A stretch of DNA of 64,000 nt from Polyangiaceae bacterium. GTDB taxonomy: Bacteria; Myxococcota_A; Polyangia; Polyangiales; Polyangiaceae. Made by a program: the position numbers and the translations under genes. The first letter of the stretch is position 1; the number at the start of each line of letters is the position of its first letter. The notes beneath the pieces are model-generated. The model saw only the letters and a list, made by a program, of their open reading frames with translations, was not told where the DNA came from and did no database searches. Below are positions 14,808 to 24,984 of the stretch, in pieces. Location of the stretch: assembly GCA_015075635.1 (NCBI GenBank), contig JABTUA010000001.1:3162001-3226000 (forward strand), given 5' to 3'.

Positions 14808-15329
14808 ATGGCACTCGAAGCTCGAATCCGCAAGATCGCCACCGGCGTCACGGCCGGTGAGGCCGCGCACGCCCTCGCGCGCAGCTTTCGTCCGGGAGAG
14901 CTCCTGGACGACAAGGCCAAGGCACAGGCCGCCGAGTTCGAGGCCATCCTCGAGACGATGTTCCTGATGGCCGCCGTGGACGGGGTCGTGCAGAAAGACG
15001 AGCTCGAGCAGCTGGCCGCGAGCTTCCAGGCCGTCGTGGACATGCACCACGTGAAGGGCCTCGACTTGCAGGTTCTGCTCGATCGCTTCAACGAGAAGCT
15101 CGCTCGCGACGGCTGGCGCGCGCGGCTCGACGCCTGCGCGCAGCGCATTCAGTCGTCCGACTCCAGGGCGTTCGCGTTTCGTCTGGCGGCGGGGGTCGCC
15201 TTCGTGGACGACCACGTCGCCCACGCCGAGGCGGCGGCCATCGAGGCGCTGTCGAGCGTGTTCGAGATCCCGCGTGCGGAGTCCCAGGACATCCTGGACG
15301 AGGTCCACGCGGAGCTGTTCGGCGGCTGA
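14808..15329 (+). CDS. TerB-family protein
   Basis: 173 aa. An all-helical TerB-like core: 'EAILETMFLMAAVDGVVQKD', 'FAFRLAAGVAFVDDHVAHAE', 'AEAAAIEALSSVFEIPRA'. The repeated 'A..DG.....E' pattern is the metal-coordinating acidic layout of TerB domains. TerB proteins are found in tellurite-resistance and membrane-associated stress systems; alone, as here, their role is unknown. A second TerB-like gene lies at 63535-63916. Confidence 0.65.
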   Translation: MALEARIRKIATGVTAGEAAHALARSFRPGELLDDKAKAQAAEFEAILETMFLMAAVDGVVQKDELEQLAASFQAVVDMHHVKGLDLQVLLDRFNEKLARDGWRARLDACAQRIQSSDSRAFAFRLAAGVAFVDDHVAHAEAAAIEALSSVFEIPRAESQDILDEVHAELFGG

Positions 15330-15333
15330 CTTG

Positions 15334-15405
15334 TGGGCGCAGCAGGGATTGAACCTGCGACTTCGTCCGTGTGAAGGACGCACTCTACCGCTGAGTTATG
15401 CGCCC
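15334..15405 (-). tRNA. tRNA-Val(CAC)
   Basis: 72 nt fold to a complete cloverleaf on the minus strand: acceptor GGGCGCA/TGCGCCC, D arm ACTC-AGCGGTA-GAGT, anticodon stem-loop CGTCC-TTCACAC-GGACG (anticodon CAC, Val), variable AAGTC, T arm GCAGG-TTCAATC-CCTGC, discriminator A. CCA is not encoded (CAA follows). It decodes GUG, a major Val codon in GC-rich genomes. Confidence 0.97.
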
Positions 15406-15506
15406 GATCCGGCCACGCTCGGTGCCCGGCTCGACCCCGAGCTGCTCGGCCCGAGGAGCCGCGGTAGATAGCGCGCTCGGGCCGGAAGGGCAAGCGGGCG
15501 CGGCAC

Positions 15507-15536
15507 TTGGCGGAGCCGCGCGGGACTTCATGATAT
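15507..15536 (+). promoter_or_regulatory. Candidate sigma-70-type promoter TTGGCG-18-TGATAT
   Basis: -35-like TTGGCG at 15507-15512 and -10-like TGATAT at 15531-15536, spacer 18, in an unusually A/T-richer patch just before the ATG at 15553. The 147-bp intergenic region is otherwise featureless. Confidence 0.35.
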
Positions 15537-15552
15537 AGGGACGCCCCCCGAA

Positions 15553-16269
15553 ATGACCGAGCCGGACACGAGAGCGCTCCTCGCGGAGATCGAGGCCCGA
15601 CGCAGCCGCGACCGCGTGGTGGGCCTGATGATCGTGGTGGTCGCCTTCGTCCTCAGTGTCGCGCTCTCGCTCTGGGCGAAGCGCGCCTCGCGCCCGGAGG
15701 TCGCCGAGCCCCCGGCGCCCCCGACCACCGGCGGCATCGTGGGCTTCCCCAACGCCGTGGACGTGGTCGGCTCGCTCGGCGGCGCGCGGGCCGTGACCCG
15801 TCGCAACCTCCTGCGCAACATCTGGGCCGAGGGCGTGAAGAGCGACGGCACCATCGACCTGAACGACGTCTCCGGTCGCGCGCGTTACACCTTCCAGAGC
15901 TTGGAGGGCGAAGGACCACAGCCGGCACGCGAGCCGGGGACCTTGCCGCGCCGGCACTACTGCGGCAAGCAGACCGTGCACCTGAAGAAAGAAGGGTTGG
16001 TGGCGGATCCGGACGTGACGGACTACCCGTGCCCGACTCAGCTCCTCGATCCGCTGCCGGAGCCGCCACGCTGCGGCTTCGCCGAGGTGTGGGCGCACGC
16101 CATCAAGAACGGCGCCCCGCGCAATCGCATGGCACGCATCGAGTACTACCGCGCCAAGGCCGGTCCCGCCTGGCGCTTCGAGATCCCCGCCACGCCGCAC
16201 AAGTTCGCGCTCTACGGCGACTGCGGGCGGCAGCTGGAAGAGGCCGAGGCGTTCACGGTAGCTCCCTGA
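15553..16269 (+). CDS. Hypothetical single-pass membrane protein, 238 aa
   Basis: One TM helix at about residues 22-42 ('VGLMIVVVAFVLSVALSLWA') follows a short charged cytoplasmic N-terminus; a Pro-rich linker leads to a soluble, presumably periplasmic domain of about 170 residues with several Cys ('RRHYCGKQ', 'YPCPTQ', 'PRCGFAE', 'YGDCGRQ') that may form disulfides. No family is recognised. Its 3' end overlaps the convergent nuclease-like gene by 17 bases. Confidence 0.6.
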   Translation: MTEPDTRALLAEIEARRSRDRVVGLMIVVVAFVLSVALSLWAKRASRPEVAEPPAPPTTGGIVGFPNAVDVVGSLGGARAVTRRNLLRNIWAEGVKSDGTIDLNDVSGRARYTFQSLEGEGPQPAREPGTLPRRHYCGKQTVHLKKEGLVADPDVTDYPCPTQLLDPLPEPPRCGFAEVWAHAIKNGAPRNRMARIEYYRAKAGPAWRFEIPATPHKFALYGDCGRQLEEAEAFTVAP

Positions 16270-17116
16270 GCGCGACGTCTCGCCGGGCGCCGCGCCACGC
16301 CCAGCGTGGATCGCGCGTCGCCACCTGAAACCTCGCGACCACCGGCAGGTGATCGGAGGAGCCGCGGGGGAGTACCCGCGCGTCCAGGGGCAGAAAGCCG
16401 CGGTCGAACAGGATGTGATCGAGCCGCTGGCGCACCTCCAGGCCGAGCATGGGGTAGCGCCAGGTGTGCGCGCCGGGCCGGAACAAAGGCAGCGCGTTCT
16501 GGAAGCCGCGAGCCTCGAGCCAGCGGATCGCCGCGCCATCGCTCTCCTCGTTGAAGTCGCCGACCACCAGTGTCGGCACGTCGGGCGACGTCCAGCGCAT
16601 GAAGTGCCGGATCTCGTCCAGGTGGTCACCGCGCAGGGTGAGCAACGCGGCGAGGTCGTTGCTGCGCCCGCCCATCTTGGCGCGCAGGTGCACCAGCAAG
16701 ATCTGGATCGGGCCGTTCGGGGTCTCGATCTCGACGTGCCAGGCCGGGTGCCAGCGGTTGGGCGAAGGACGATGGCCGCGGTCGACCACCGGGAAGCGCG
16801 ACAGCACCGCCAGACCCCCGGGCCCGAAGCGTGGGGCGTTGTGCTGGTAGCGCTGGTGGGGGTAGCGCGCGCCGTAGCGACTCCTGAGCACCGGCTCGAA
16901 CTCCGGCGTGGTCTCCTGCAGGCAGACCACGTCCGCGTCCCCCGCCCCGATGGCCTCGATCACGCTCCGGTCGTCGTGTCGGCCAGCCTCGACGTTGTAG
17001 CTCGCGACGGAGAGGGTCGGCGCACCCGGCGCGGCGGAGCGCGGCGCGAGCGGCGGCGATGCGCAGCCGCTCGCGCCCAGCGCGAGCGCGGTCACCAGGA
17101 GGAGCCAGCGCGACAT
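16253..17116 (-). CDS. Endonuclease/exonuclease/phosphatase-family lipoprotein
   Basis: 287 aa from ATG 17116, with GGAGG upstream. The signal 'MSRWLLLVTALALGASGCAS' is a lipobox with Cys at about residue 18. The EEP (DNase I-like) core has 'SVASYNVEAG' (Asn), 'VVCLQETTPEFE' (catalytic Glu), 'TLVVGDFNEESD' (D-x-N) and 'GSSDHLPVVARF' (SDH motif), so all metal and catalytic residues are present. Members act as secreted nucleases or phosphodiesterases and sphingomyelinases; the substrate is unknown. Convergent with the hypothetical membrane protein. Confidence 0.8.
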   Translation of the reverse strand: MSRWLLLVTALALGASGCASPPLAPRSAAPGAPTLSVASYNVEAGRHDDRSVIEAIGAGDADVVCLQETTPEFEPVLRSRYGARYPHQRYQHNAPRFGPGGLAVLSRFPVVDRGHRPSPNRWHPAWHVEIETPNGPIQILLVHLRAKMGGRSNDLAALLTLRGDHLDEIRHFMRWTSPDVPTLVVGDFNEESDGAAIRWLEARGFQNALPLFRPGAHTWRYPMLGLEVRQRLDHILFDRGFLPLDARVLPRGSSDHLPVVARFQVATRDPRWAWRGARRDVALRELP

Positions 17117-17148
17117 CGCCTCCGAGTGTTGCACTCGGCTCGAGCGAT

Positions 17149-17790
17149 TCAAGCCGCGGACTTGCCGATGCCCGCGGCCGTGCGGATCCGCTGCCACAGC
17201 TCGTCGCGCCCGAAGGCCGTCTCGGCGGAGAACCCGAGCACCGGCAGGCCGGCTGCCTTCCGCACCTTCGCGAGCTCGAGCTTCTGCTTCGAGAGCGGCA
17301 GCTTGTCCAGCTTCGTCGCGACGACCAGCGTCGTCAGCGGCGGCCGCGAGACCCGCGGCTTGGACGCGACCATCTCGAGCAGGTCCCGGTCGTCCGGCTC
17401 GAGACCCCGCCGCACGTCGACGATCGCCACCACGACCCGGAGCGTCGCCCGCCCGAGCAGGTAGCCTTCGATGAGCTGAGCCCAGGCGTCGCGTTCGCTC
17501 TTGCTCCGACGCGCGAAGCCGTAGCCGGGCAGATCCACCAGCGTCACGCGGGCGCCGTCGGCGAGCTCCGCAGCGTAGAAGCCGATCTTGCGGGTGCAGC
17601 CGGGCGTGCCGCTGACCCGCACCAGGTTGCGCCGCGAGATCAGGCAGTTGAGCAGGCTGCTCTTGCCGACGTTCGAGCGCCCGGCGAAGGCCACCTCGAC
17701 CGAGAGCGGCGGCGGCAGCTCGCCGACCCCCGCTGCGGCGGCCGAGAACTCTGCGCTCTTGACGCGTGCTTCGTCGGCGGCGGGGCTCAT
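17149..17790 (-). CDS. engB: Ribosome biogenesis GTP-binding protein EngB/YsxC
   Basis: 213 aa. It has all the G motifs of EngB: G1 'GRSNVGKSS', G2 region 'SGTPGCTRKIGFY', G3 'VDLPGYGFA', G4 'TKLD' and G5 'GFSAE'. The 'PGYGFARRSK' after G3 is diagnostic. EngB is an essential small GTPase for large-subunit maturation. It lies 33 bp downstream of murJ on the same strand. Confidence 0.93.
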   Translation of the reverse strand: MSPAADEARVKSAEFSAAAAGVGELPPPLSVEVAFAGRSNVGKSSLLNCLISRRNLVRVSGTPGCTRKIGFYAAELADGARVTLVDLPGYGFARRSKSERDAWAQLIEGYLLGRATLRVVVAIVDVRRGLEPDDRDLLEMVASKPRVSRPPLTTLVVATKLDKLPLSKQKLELAKVRKAAGLPVLGFSAETAFGRDELWQRIRTAAGIGKSAA

Positions 17791-17823
17791 GGCGGCCCGA
17801 GCTTGCCGCTTCGGCTCGACAAA

Positions 17824-19434
17824 TCAAGCTCCCTGACCGCGTCGCCTCCGGCGAAGGCTCGCAACCAGGCCGCGGAGCTCGTCGCTCTTGACGAACCAGG
17901 CCGCGATCAGGAAGACCGCGCCGTAGACGCACACCGCGGCGAGACCAGGGACCAGGCTCCGGATCGCACCTGCGCCGGGCGGCACCGCCAGCGCCTTCGC
18001 CACGCCCAGGCCGGCCGCCGCCGCCGGCGCCGTCGCAACCAGGGTCTTGCCGGCAGAGCGGGCGATCTCCCCGAGCCGGGTGTCGCCGAGCCGCTTGCCG
18101 AGCCCGAACCAGAGCAGGAGCATCTGCGCTGCGCTGGCGCCGCTCACCGCCAGGCTGATGCCGACGTGCCCCAGCAAGCCCCTGAGCGAGAGCGCCAGCG
18201 TCACGAACACTGCGAGATCGAGCGCCGCCACCACTACCGGCGTGCGAGTGTCGCCGAGCGCGTAGTAGACGCCCACCAGCTGGCGCACCGCGGCGACCAT
18301 CCAGATGCCGAGCCCCTGGGCGGCCAGGGCCTTGGCGGTCTCGCGGGTGGACTCCGCGTCGAACTGCCCGCGCTGGAAGATCAAGGCCACCACCGGCTCC
18401 GCCAGCGCGACGAATAGCACGCTGGCGGGGAGCGCCACGAACAGCGCCAGCTTCATGCCGTACGCGAAGGTCTTCGCCACCTCCGCGCGATCGCCGCGCG
18501 CGACCAGGAGCGCGAGGCTGGGCAAGGTCGCGCTCTGGAGCGCCATCACGAAGATGCCCTGCGGGAAGTCGCAGAGACGCAGCGCCCAGCCGAAGTAGCT
18601 CTGGGCGCCGACGCCGAGGTCCGAGAGGAAGCGGCGCGCGAGCACCACGTCCACGTAGTAGACCCCGAGGCCCAGCAGCACCGGGCCCATGCGGCGGAGC
18701 GCCTCGCGCACGCCGGGCAGCGCGAGCTCGAGACTGGGCGCCGTGAAGTAGCCGATGGCGCGCAGGCTCGGCCACTGCGCCACGACCTGGAGCGCGCCAC
18801 CGAGCAGCACACCGGCAGCGAGCGCCAGCGTGCGATCGTGTCCCTTCGCGCCGACCAGATCCGGCAACGCGAGCGCGCACACCACGAATGCGACGTTCAA
18901 GAGCGCGGGCGCGAAGCTGGTCGCCACGAAGCGCTGGTTGACGTTGAGCGCCGCCACGCCCAGGGCCGCCGTCCCCATGAAGAAGATGTAAGGGAATACC
19001 CAGCGGGTCAGCGTCACGGTGCGCTCGTATTGCCCCTCGTGCGCGCGGAAGCCGGCGGCGAACAGGTCCACCAGCTGGGGCGCCAGGACGACGCCGGCGA
19101 TGGTCACGACCGTCAGGATCAGGAGCGAGAGGCCGCGCATGGCCCGGAACAAGCGGCGCGCAGCCTCGTCGCCCTCTTGCTCGCGAGTCTTGGCCAGGAC
19201 CGGTAGCACGGCGTTCTGGACCGCACCCTCTGCGAGGAGCTGGCGCAGCACGTTCGGGATGGTGAACGCGACGAAGAACGCGTCGGTGGCCGCGCGGCTG
19301 AACACCGCCGCCAGCACTTGGTCGCGCACCAGCCCGAGGATCCGGCTGAACAACGTGCCCGCGGCCACGATGCCGGCGCGACCGGTGATCTTCTTGCGCT
19401 CCGCCTCGGCCGAGCTGGGCCCATCGCCGGCCAT
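17824..19434 (-). CDS. murJ: Lipid II flippase MurJ
   Basis: 536 aa with about 14 TM helices. 'GTLFSRILGLVRDQVLAAVF' and 'DAFFVAFTIPNVLRQLLAEG' are the characteristic N-terminal MurJ/MVF motifs with conserved Arg and Asp in the central cavity, followed by 'AVQNAVLPVL'. The length matches the family (about 510-540). MurJ exports lipid-linked peptidoglycan precursor across the inner membrane. It lies upstream of engB and downstream of the efflux cluster on the same strand. Confidence 0.9.
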   Translation of the reverse strand: MAGDGPSSAEAERKKITGRAGIVAAGTLFSRILGLVRDQVLAAVFSRAATDAFFVAFTIPNVLRQLLAEGAVQNAVLPVLAKTREQEGDEAARRLFRAMRGLSLLILTVVTIAGVVLAPQLVDLFAAGFRAHEGQYERTVTLTRWVFPYIFFMGTAALGVAALNVNQRFVATSFAPALLNVAFVVCALALPDLVGAKGHDRTLALAAGVLLGGALQVVAQWPSLRAIGYFTAPSLELALPGVREALRRMGPVLLGLGVYYVDVVLARRFLSDLGVGAQSYFGWALRLCDFPQGIFVMALQSATLPSLALLVARGDRAEVAKTFAYGMKLALFVALPASVLFVALAEPVVALIFQRGQFDAESTRETAKALAAQGLGIWMVAAVRQLVGVYYALGDTRTPVVVAALDLAVFVTLALSLRGLLGHVGISLAVSGASAAQMLLLWFGLGKRLGDTRLGEIARSAGKTLVATAPAAAAGLGVAKALAVPPGAGAIRSLVPGLAAVCVYGAVFLIAAWFVKSDELRGLVASLRRRRRGQGA

Positions 19435-19486
19435 CCCAGGCCGAGTAGCACCAGGGACCCGAGCCGGGCAAAGTCTGAGGGGCTGG

Positions 19487-20983
19487 TCAGACCCGGTAGT
19501 GGTCCAGCAGCCGACCAGCCATGTGCAGCACGAGGGTCTGCTCCTGCACCAGATCCACCCGCGCCCGCGCTACCCGGAGGCGCGCGCGCCGGAGCTCGTC
19601 CTCGGCCTGCTGGACCTGGATGGGCAACGACTGGCCGAGCTCGAAGCGGGCCTTCTCGGCGGCGTGGGCCTTCTCCGCGACGGCCAGCGTCCTCTCCGCC
19701 AGCGTCACGCGGCGTGAGGCAGCGCTCTCGTTGGTCACCGCCAGCGACGCCTCCGCGGTGATGCGGTCTCGAGTGGCCTTCAGGTTGTGCTCCGCGGCTC
19801 GGGCCGCGAGCAACGCCGAGCGCTTCTCGGCGTTGCGCCGCGAGTCGTCGAGGGGCAGCTCGAACACCAGTCCGACGTGGGCCGTCACCCAGTTGAGCTG
19901 CCCGGCGCGGGCTGCCGCCCGCGGGACGCGCTCGCTCACGCCCTGCGACTCCAGGTACCCCTCGAGGTCGAGGCGCGGGCGCGTGGACTCACCAGCGACC
20001 TCGGCGCGGGTCCGCGCGAGCTTCACCTGCGCTTCGAGCTCCGCGAGCTCCACCGAGCCGCTCTTGAGCGCGGCCTCGACGTCGGCCCGCGTGGCGCTCG
20101 GGCCGGCCTTGGGCGGACCGCTCGCCAGGGCGCCGAGGTCCCGATCCGGATCCGGGTTGCCCATCAGCCGCGCCAAGGCGAGCGCGCGCTGGCGCTGGTT
20201 CAGATCGGCGCCGACCACCGACTCCTCGAGCTGGGCCACCCGGGTCGAGAACGTGAGCACGTCGGTCTCCGCAGCGGCTCCCTGCTCGACGCGGGCCTTC
20301 GCGTCCGCCTCCTGCTGCTTGGCGAGGGCGAGGGCCGAGCGCTCGATGCGGCTCGCCTCCTCGGTGTACCAGAGCTCCCAGTACGAGAGCACGACGTCCC
20401 GCACCAGCTCGCTCTTCACGCGGTCGCGGGACTTGTCCGCGAGTTCTTGCTCACGCGGGCGCGCGCGCAGCTCTGCCTCGCCGATCCGGGTGCCCGCGCC
20501 GCGCAGGAGCGGCTGGCTGAGCGACGCCCGGCCGCTGACGCCGTACCCGGTGCTGGTGCCGCCGCCCAGCGCGGCGGCAGAGCTCTCGCTCTCGAAGCGC
20601 TCGCCTTGCAGGCGCAGCTCCGCGCTCGTGCCCATTGGCCAGGTCCGCCGGAGCGCCGAGCCCACGGTGTAGGTGCGCGAGGTCGAGGAGCTGACCGTGT
20701 CGCCGGCGCCGAGCCGAGGGTTCTTCTGGTAGGTGAAGCCCGCGTCGGCCTGAAAGACGTAGGAGTACCGGCCCTGCTCCGCCAGCACGTTCTGCCGCGC
20801 GCGCTCCACGTCGATCTCCGAGGCCTGGCGCGAGGGGTTCTGCGCCAGCGCCTCGGCCACGGCGGTGTTCACGTCGATGCGCCGGGGGCTGGCCCCCGCC
20901 GGCTGGGCGCGCCCCGGCGCGGCGAACGCGCCGAGGGCCAAGACGGTGAGGATGGTCGCCAGCCGATTCCGGGGTTCACTCAT
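19487..20983 (-). CDS. TolC-like outer membrane efflux protein
   Basis: 498 aa with signal peptide 'ILTVLALGAFAAPGRAQ'. Two homologous halves carry long alpha-helical hairpins, e.g. 'VNTAVAEALAQNPSRQASEI' at the start and 'QQAEDELRRARLRVARARVD' at the end, interspersed with the barrel strands, as in TolC. The start overlaps the last 8 bases of the MacB permease gene, so it is the fourth gene of macA-macB(ATPase)-macB(permease)-tolC, giving a complete tripartite exporter. Confidence 0.85.
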   Translation of the reverse strand: MSEPRNRLATILTVLALGAFAAPGRAQPAGASPRRIDVNTAVAEALAQNPSRQASEIDVERARQNVLAEQGRYSYVFQADAGFTYQKNPRLGAGDTVSSSTSRTYTVGSALRRTWPMGTSAELRLQGERFESESSAAALGGGTSTGYGVSGRASLSQPLLRGAGTRIGEAELRARPREQELADKSRDRVKSELVRDVVLSYWELWYTEEASRIERSALALAKQQEADAKARVEQGAAAETDVLTFSTRVAQLEESVVGADLNQRQRALALARLMGNPDPDRDLGALASGPPKAGPSATRADVEAALKSGSVELAELEAQVKLARTRAEVAGESTRPRLDLEGYLESQGVSERVPRAAARAGQLNWVTAHVGLVFELPLDDSRRNAEKRSALLAARAAEHNLKATRDRITAEASLAVTNESAASRRVTLAERTLAVAEKAHAAEKARFELGQSLPIQVQQAEDELRRARLRVARARVDLVQEQTLVLHMAGRLLDHYRV

Positions 20984-22178
20984 GACGCAGGGCCTCGATG
21001 GGGTTGAGCCGCGCAGCCTTGTGCGCCGGGAGGTAACCGAACAACACGCCGATCACGGCGGAGAACAGGAACGCGACGAGCAAGATGTCGGGCGAGACCA
21101 CGAACGGGACCTTGAGCGCGCGCGTCGCGGCCCAGGAGCCCAGGAGCCCGGCGCCGATGCCGAACACGCCACCGATCATGCTGAGCACCACCGCCTCGAC
21201 CAGGAACTGCAGGAGCACCTCGCGCGCCATGGCGCCGATGGCCAAACGGATGCCGATCTCGCGCGTACGCTCGGTGACGTTGACCAGCATGATGTTCATG
21301 ATGCCGATGCCACCGACGAGCAGGCTCACGGCCGCGATGGCGCCGAGCAGAGGCGGTGAGCGCGCCGGTGGCGCTGGTCACGGTCTCGGCGATCTCCGCC
21401 ATGTCCCGCACGTTGAAGTCGTCCTCGGCGCCAGCCGCGACCTGCCGCCTTTCGCGCAACAGCTCCTCGATCTGCTCCTTCACCCGGGTCGTGCTGCGGT
21501 CCTCCGCGACGGTGATGAAGATCGAGCTGACGTCGTTGCTACCGACCAGGCGGCGCTGCGCGGCTCGGAGCGGGACCAGGACCACGTCGTCCTGGTCCTG
21601 GCCCATGCCCGACTGGCCCTTCGCGCCGAGCACGCCGATCACCTCGCACGACAGCTTGTCCACACGGATGGTCTCGCCGACCGCCGCGTCGGTGCCGAAC
21701 AGCTCCTTCTTGACCGAGGCGCCGAGCAGACACAGCGGCTGTCCGGCGCTGATCTCGCCCTCGGTGAAGGAGCGCCCATCGGCCAGCGTGTAGGCGCGAA
21801 CGTCCAAGTACTCCGCCGTGGTGCCCGTCACGCTGGTGCGCCAGTTGCGATTGCCCCAGACCGCCAGCGACTGCTTGCCGGCGGTCGGCGCGATCTTCTC
21901 CGCGCCGGGCACGTCGCGGCGGATGGCCTCCACGTCGTCCTTGGTGAAGCCACCCGCGCTCTGGAAGCCGCTCGAGCGGCGCATGCCGCCGGGCTGCACG
22001 ATCAGGAGGTTGTTGCCGAGCTTGCTGATGTCGGCGGTGACCTTCGCGGTCGCCCCCTCGCCGATGGTCACCAGCGCGATCACCGCGCCGACGCCGATCA
22101 CGATGCCGAGCATGGTCAGGAACGAGCGCAGGGTGTTCCGGCGGATCTGACGCAGCGCCATCACCAGCGTGATGCGGA

Positions 22179-22182
<4 letters not shown>
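20976..22182 (-). pseudogene. MacB/FtsX-type ABC transporter permease, one frameshift in the sequence given
   Basis: The N-terminal part begins '[20 protein letters not shown]' with TM1 'FLTMLGIVIGVGAVIALVTI' and a MacB_PCD periplasmic domain. The frame is broken near 21350: after 'TGALTA' the protein continues one frame over as 'LLGAIAAVSLLVGGIGIMNI' through to 'HKAARLNPIEALRHE'. A single surplus base at CCTCTG restores the family sequence precisely, with no other damage, so a sequencing error or a very recent mutation is likely. ATGA coupling with the ATPase gene upstream. The permease lacks the fused ATPase of E. coli MacB, which is encoded separately here. Confidence 0.8.
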
Positions 22183-22948
<766 letters not shown>

Positions 22949-22952
<4 letters not shown>

Positions 22953-24270
22953 TTCTTGGTCTCCGCGATGTCGGTGATCACCTCGGCGCCCTGGCTGAGC
23001 TCGGCGGACTTCACCTCCGTGCGCTTGCCGTCGCTGACGCCGATCTCCACGGCCACGCGGACCGGCTTGCCGTCGCGGACGACGTACACCCCATCCCGGT
23101 TGGGACGCGGCGCCGTTCCCGCCTCGGCCGAGCCGGCCGCGCGAGGCCGGCCGCCGCCGCCGCGGCCGAAGCCCCGGGTCGGACCGCCGAGCCCCGGCAC
23201 CGGCAGCGCGGCGCCGCGGGAAGTCCCGCCAGCCGCCGCGCTCTTCGGGCGGAAGCGCAAGGCCGCGTTCGGCACCGTGAGCGCATCCTTGACCTGTTGC
23301 GTGACGATGGTCGCCGTCGCGGTCATGCCCGGGCGCAGCAAGCGTTCCGAGTTGTCCACCGTGAGCAACCCCTCGTAGGTGATGACCGTGGTGCCCGCCT
23401 TGGGCAGGTTGTTGAGCCGCACCACCTTCGAGCGAAACTGGCGGCGGGGTGGGCGTCGACGACGAAGGTCGCCGGCTGCCCGTCCTTGACCTTGCCCACG
23501 TCGGCTTCGTCCACGTCCACCTTGAGCTGCATCTGCGTGATGTCGCGGGCCAGGGTGAACAAGACCGGCGTCTGGAAGCCGGAGGTCACGGTCTGACCGG
23601 GCTCGACGCTGCGCGCGAGCACGATGCCGTCGATCGGCGACTTGATCACCGCCTTGCCTTGGCTGGTCTTGGCGGACTTGAGGCCGGCGCGCGCCACGGT
23701 GACCTGGGCGGAGGCGCTGCCGACCGAGGCCTTGGCGCGCTCGAGGGTGGCCTCCGCGGTCTCCAGCTCCTGCGCCGACGCCAGCCCGCGCTTGTTCAGC
23801 TCGCGGATACGCTGCGCCTTGAGCTCGGCCTCCTTCACGCTGGCCCTCGCGTTGCGCGCCGACGACGAGGCGGCGCTGAGCTGCGCCTGGGACTCCTCGA
23901 CCCGGGCGTTCAGCTGCTCCTGGTCGATCTCGACCAACACCTGCCCGACCTTGACCTGGTCGTTCACGTCCACGTGCACCTTGAGCACGCGGCCCGTGAC
24001 CTCGGCCCCGACCTCGACCGCATCGAGCGGCGAAAGCGTGCCGGTTGCGGTCACGGTCTCGCGCAGACTGCCGAGCTCGACGGGCGCGGTCACGAAGCTC
24101 TCGGTCGTGGCGCCCTTGGTGCGGGCGCGCCAGATCAGCACGCCGGCGACGATGGCGCCCACCAAGAGCAGGGCGAGCACGCGCCAGAGCCAGCGCCTGA
24201 CCTTGCGGCTCTTGCCCACGCCGAGCTGCGCGAGGACTTGGGGATCACCTGTGGCGTTGGGGGCTTGCAC
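22949..24270 (-). pseudogene. MacA-like periplasmic adaptor (membrane fusion protein), one frameshift
   Basis: Start GTG at 24270. A TM anchor 'VLALLLVGAIVAGVLIW' near residue 40, a barrel/lipoyl domain 'GTLSPLDAVEVGAEVTGRVL' and 'DVNDQVKVGQVLVEID', a long helical hairpin, then the second lipoyl half 'VIKSPIDGIVLARSVEPGQT'. The frame breaks near 23440: after 'FVVDAHPAA' the sequence continues as '[20 protein letters not shown]' to the end at 22949. One missing base explains it. The C-terminal extension has a Gly/Arg-rich linker ('[12 protein letters not shown]'). Adaptor for the MacB/TolC pair. Confidence 0.8.
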
Positions 24271-24307
24271 GCGAAAGACCTCGGGGAACGGGGAACGACT
24301 GGACGGC

Positions 24308-24721
24308 TCAGGGAGGCGGAGGCGGCGGTGGTGGTGGTCCCTCCCCGGGTGGTCCGCCGTAGCGGCGGCGCAGCTTGTCATGCTTGGCGCGCTGCTCCTC
24401 CGTCAAGACCTCGCGGATCTCGGCGTCGATCTTCGCGCGCAGCGCCCGGTGCTCGGGCTCGCAGCGCTCGAAGGCGCGGCGGCGCGCGTCCTCGTGTTTG
24501 TCCAGGATCTGTTGCACCTTCTCGCGCTGTGCGGAGTCCAGGTCCAGCGCCCGCGCCATGGCCTCCATGCGGAAGCCCATGCGCGCCTTGCCGGGCGGCC
24601 CGTGCAAACGCTCGGCGAAGCGGTGCAAGAGGTAGCTCTTGGTGCCGAAGCCGCCGGCCACCGCGCCCAGGCCAAAGGCGGCGACCAGCGCCAGGACTGC
24701 GCCGAGCTTCTGCCGGTTCAT
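24308..24721 (-). CDS. Membrane-anchored Spy/CnrX-like periplasmic sensor (LTxxQ family)
   Basis: 137 aa. An N-terminal TM anchor 'LGAVLALVAAFGLGAVAGGF' is followed by a helical periplasmic domain with 'MGFRMEAMARALDLDSAQRE', 'KVQQILDKHEDARRRAFERC' and 'EIREVLTEEQRAKHDKLRRR', then a C-terminal polyproline run (nine Pro). This is the layout of the heavy-metal-resistance/Spy-like sensors (CnrX, NccX) that hold an anti-sigma factor until metal or stress binds. The gene overlaps the anti-sigma gene by four bases (ATGA), supporting such a role. Metal ligands are not assignable. Confidence 0.65.
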   Translation of the reverse strand: MNRQKLGAVLALVAAFGLGAVAGGFGTKSYLLHRFAERLHGPPGKARMGFRMEAMARALDLDSAQREKVQQILDKHEDARRRAFERCEPEHRALRAKIDAEIREVLTEEQRAKHDKLRRRYGGPPGEGPPPPPPPPP

Positions 24722-24984
24722 TGCTCGAGCTCCACCACGTCGAAGGACGAGAGCGCTTCGCCGTCCAGCTCGCGCTGCGCCGCGCTCGACACCCAGATCG
24801 AGATCGCCGCGGCCGCCGCCAGCAGGCCGAGCACCACGCCGCGAGCCGCCCACGGCTCGCGCTCCTTGGTCTCGCGCTCGACCCGGGCCATCACCCGATC
24901 GGTGAAGCCGCCCGGTGGCCGGAGCGCCGCGGTTCGTTCCGCGAGGCGCGCGAGCGCCGCATCGTGTTCGTCAGAGGTCGTCAT
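24718..24984 (-). CDS. One-TM anti-sigma factor-like protein
   Basis: 88 aa. A cytoplasmic N-terminal helical segment ('DEHDAALARLAERTAALRPP') precedes one TM helix ('GVVLGLLAAAAAISIWVSSA', about residues 49-69) and a short periplasmic tail. It overlaps the ECF sigma gene by 14 bases and the sensor gene by 4. Size, topology and position fit the CnrY/anti-sigma class rather than a ZAS zinc anti-sigma factor (no HxxxCxxC). Confidence 0.6.
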   Translation of the reverse strand: MTTSDEHDAALARLAERTAALRPPGGFTDRVMARVERETKEREPWAARGVVLGLLAAAAAISIWVSSAAQRELDGEALSSFDVVELEQ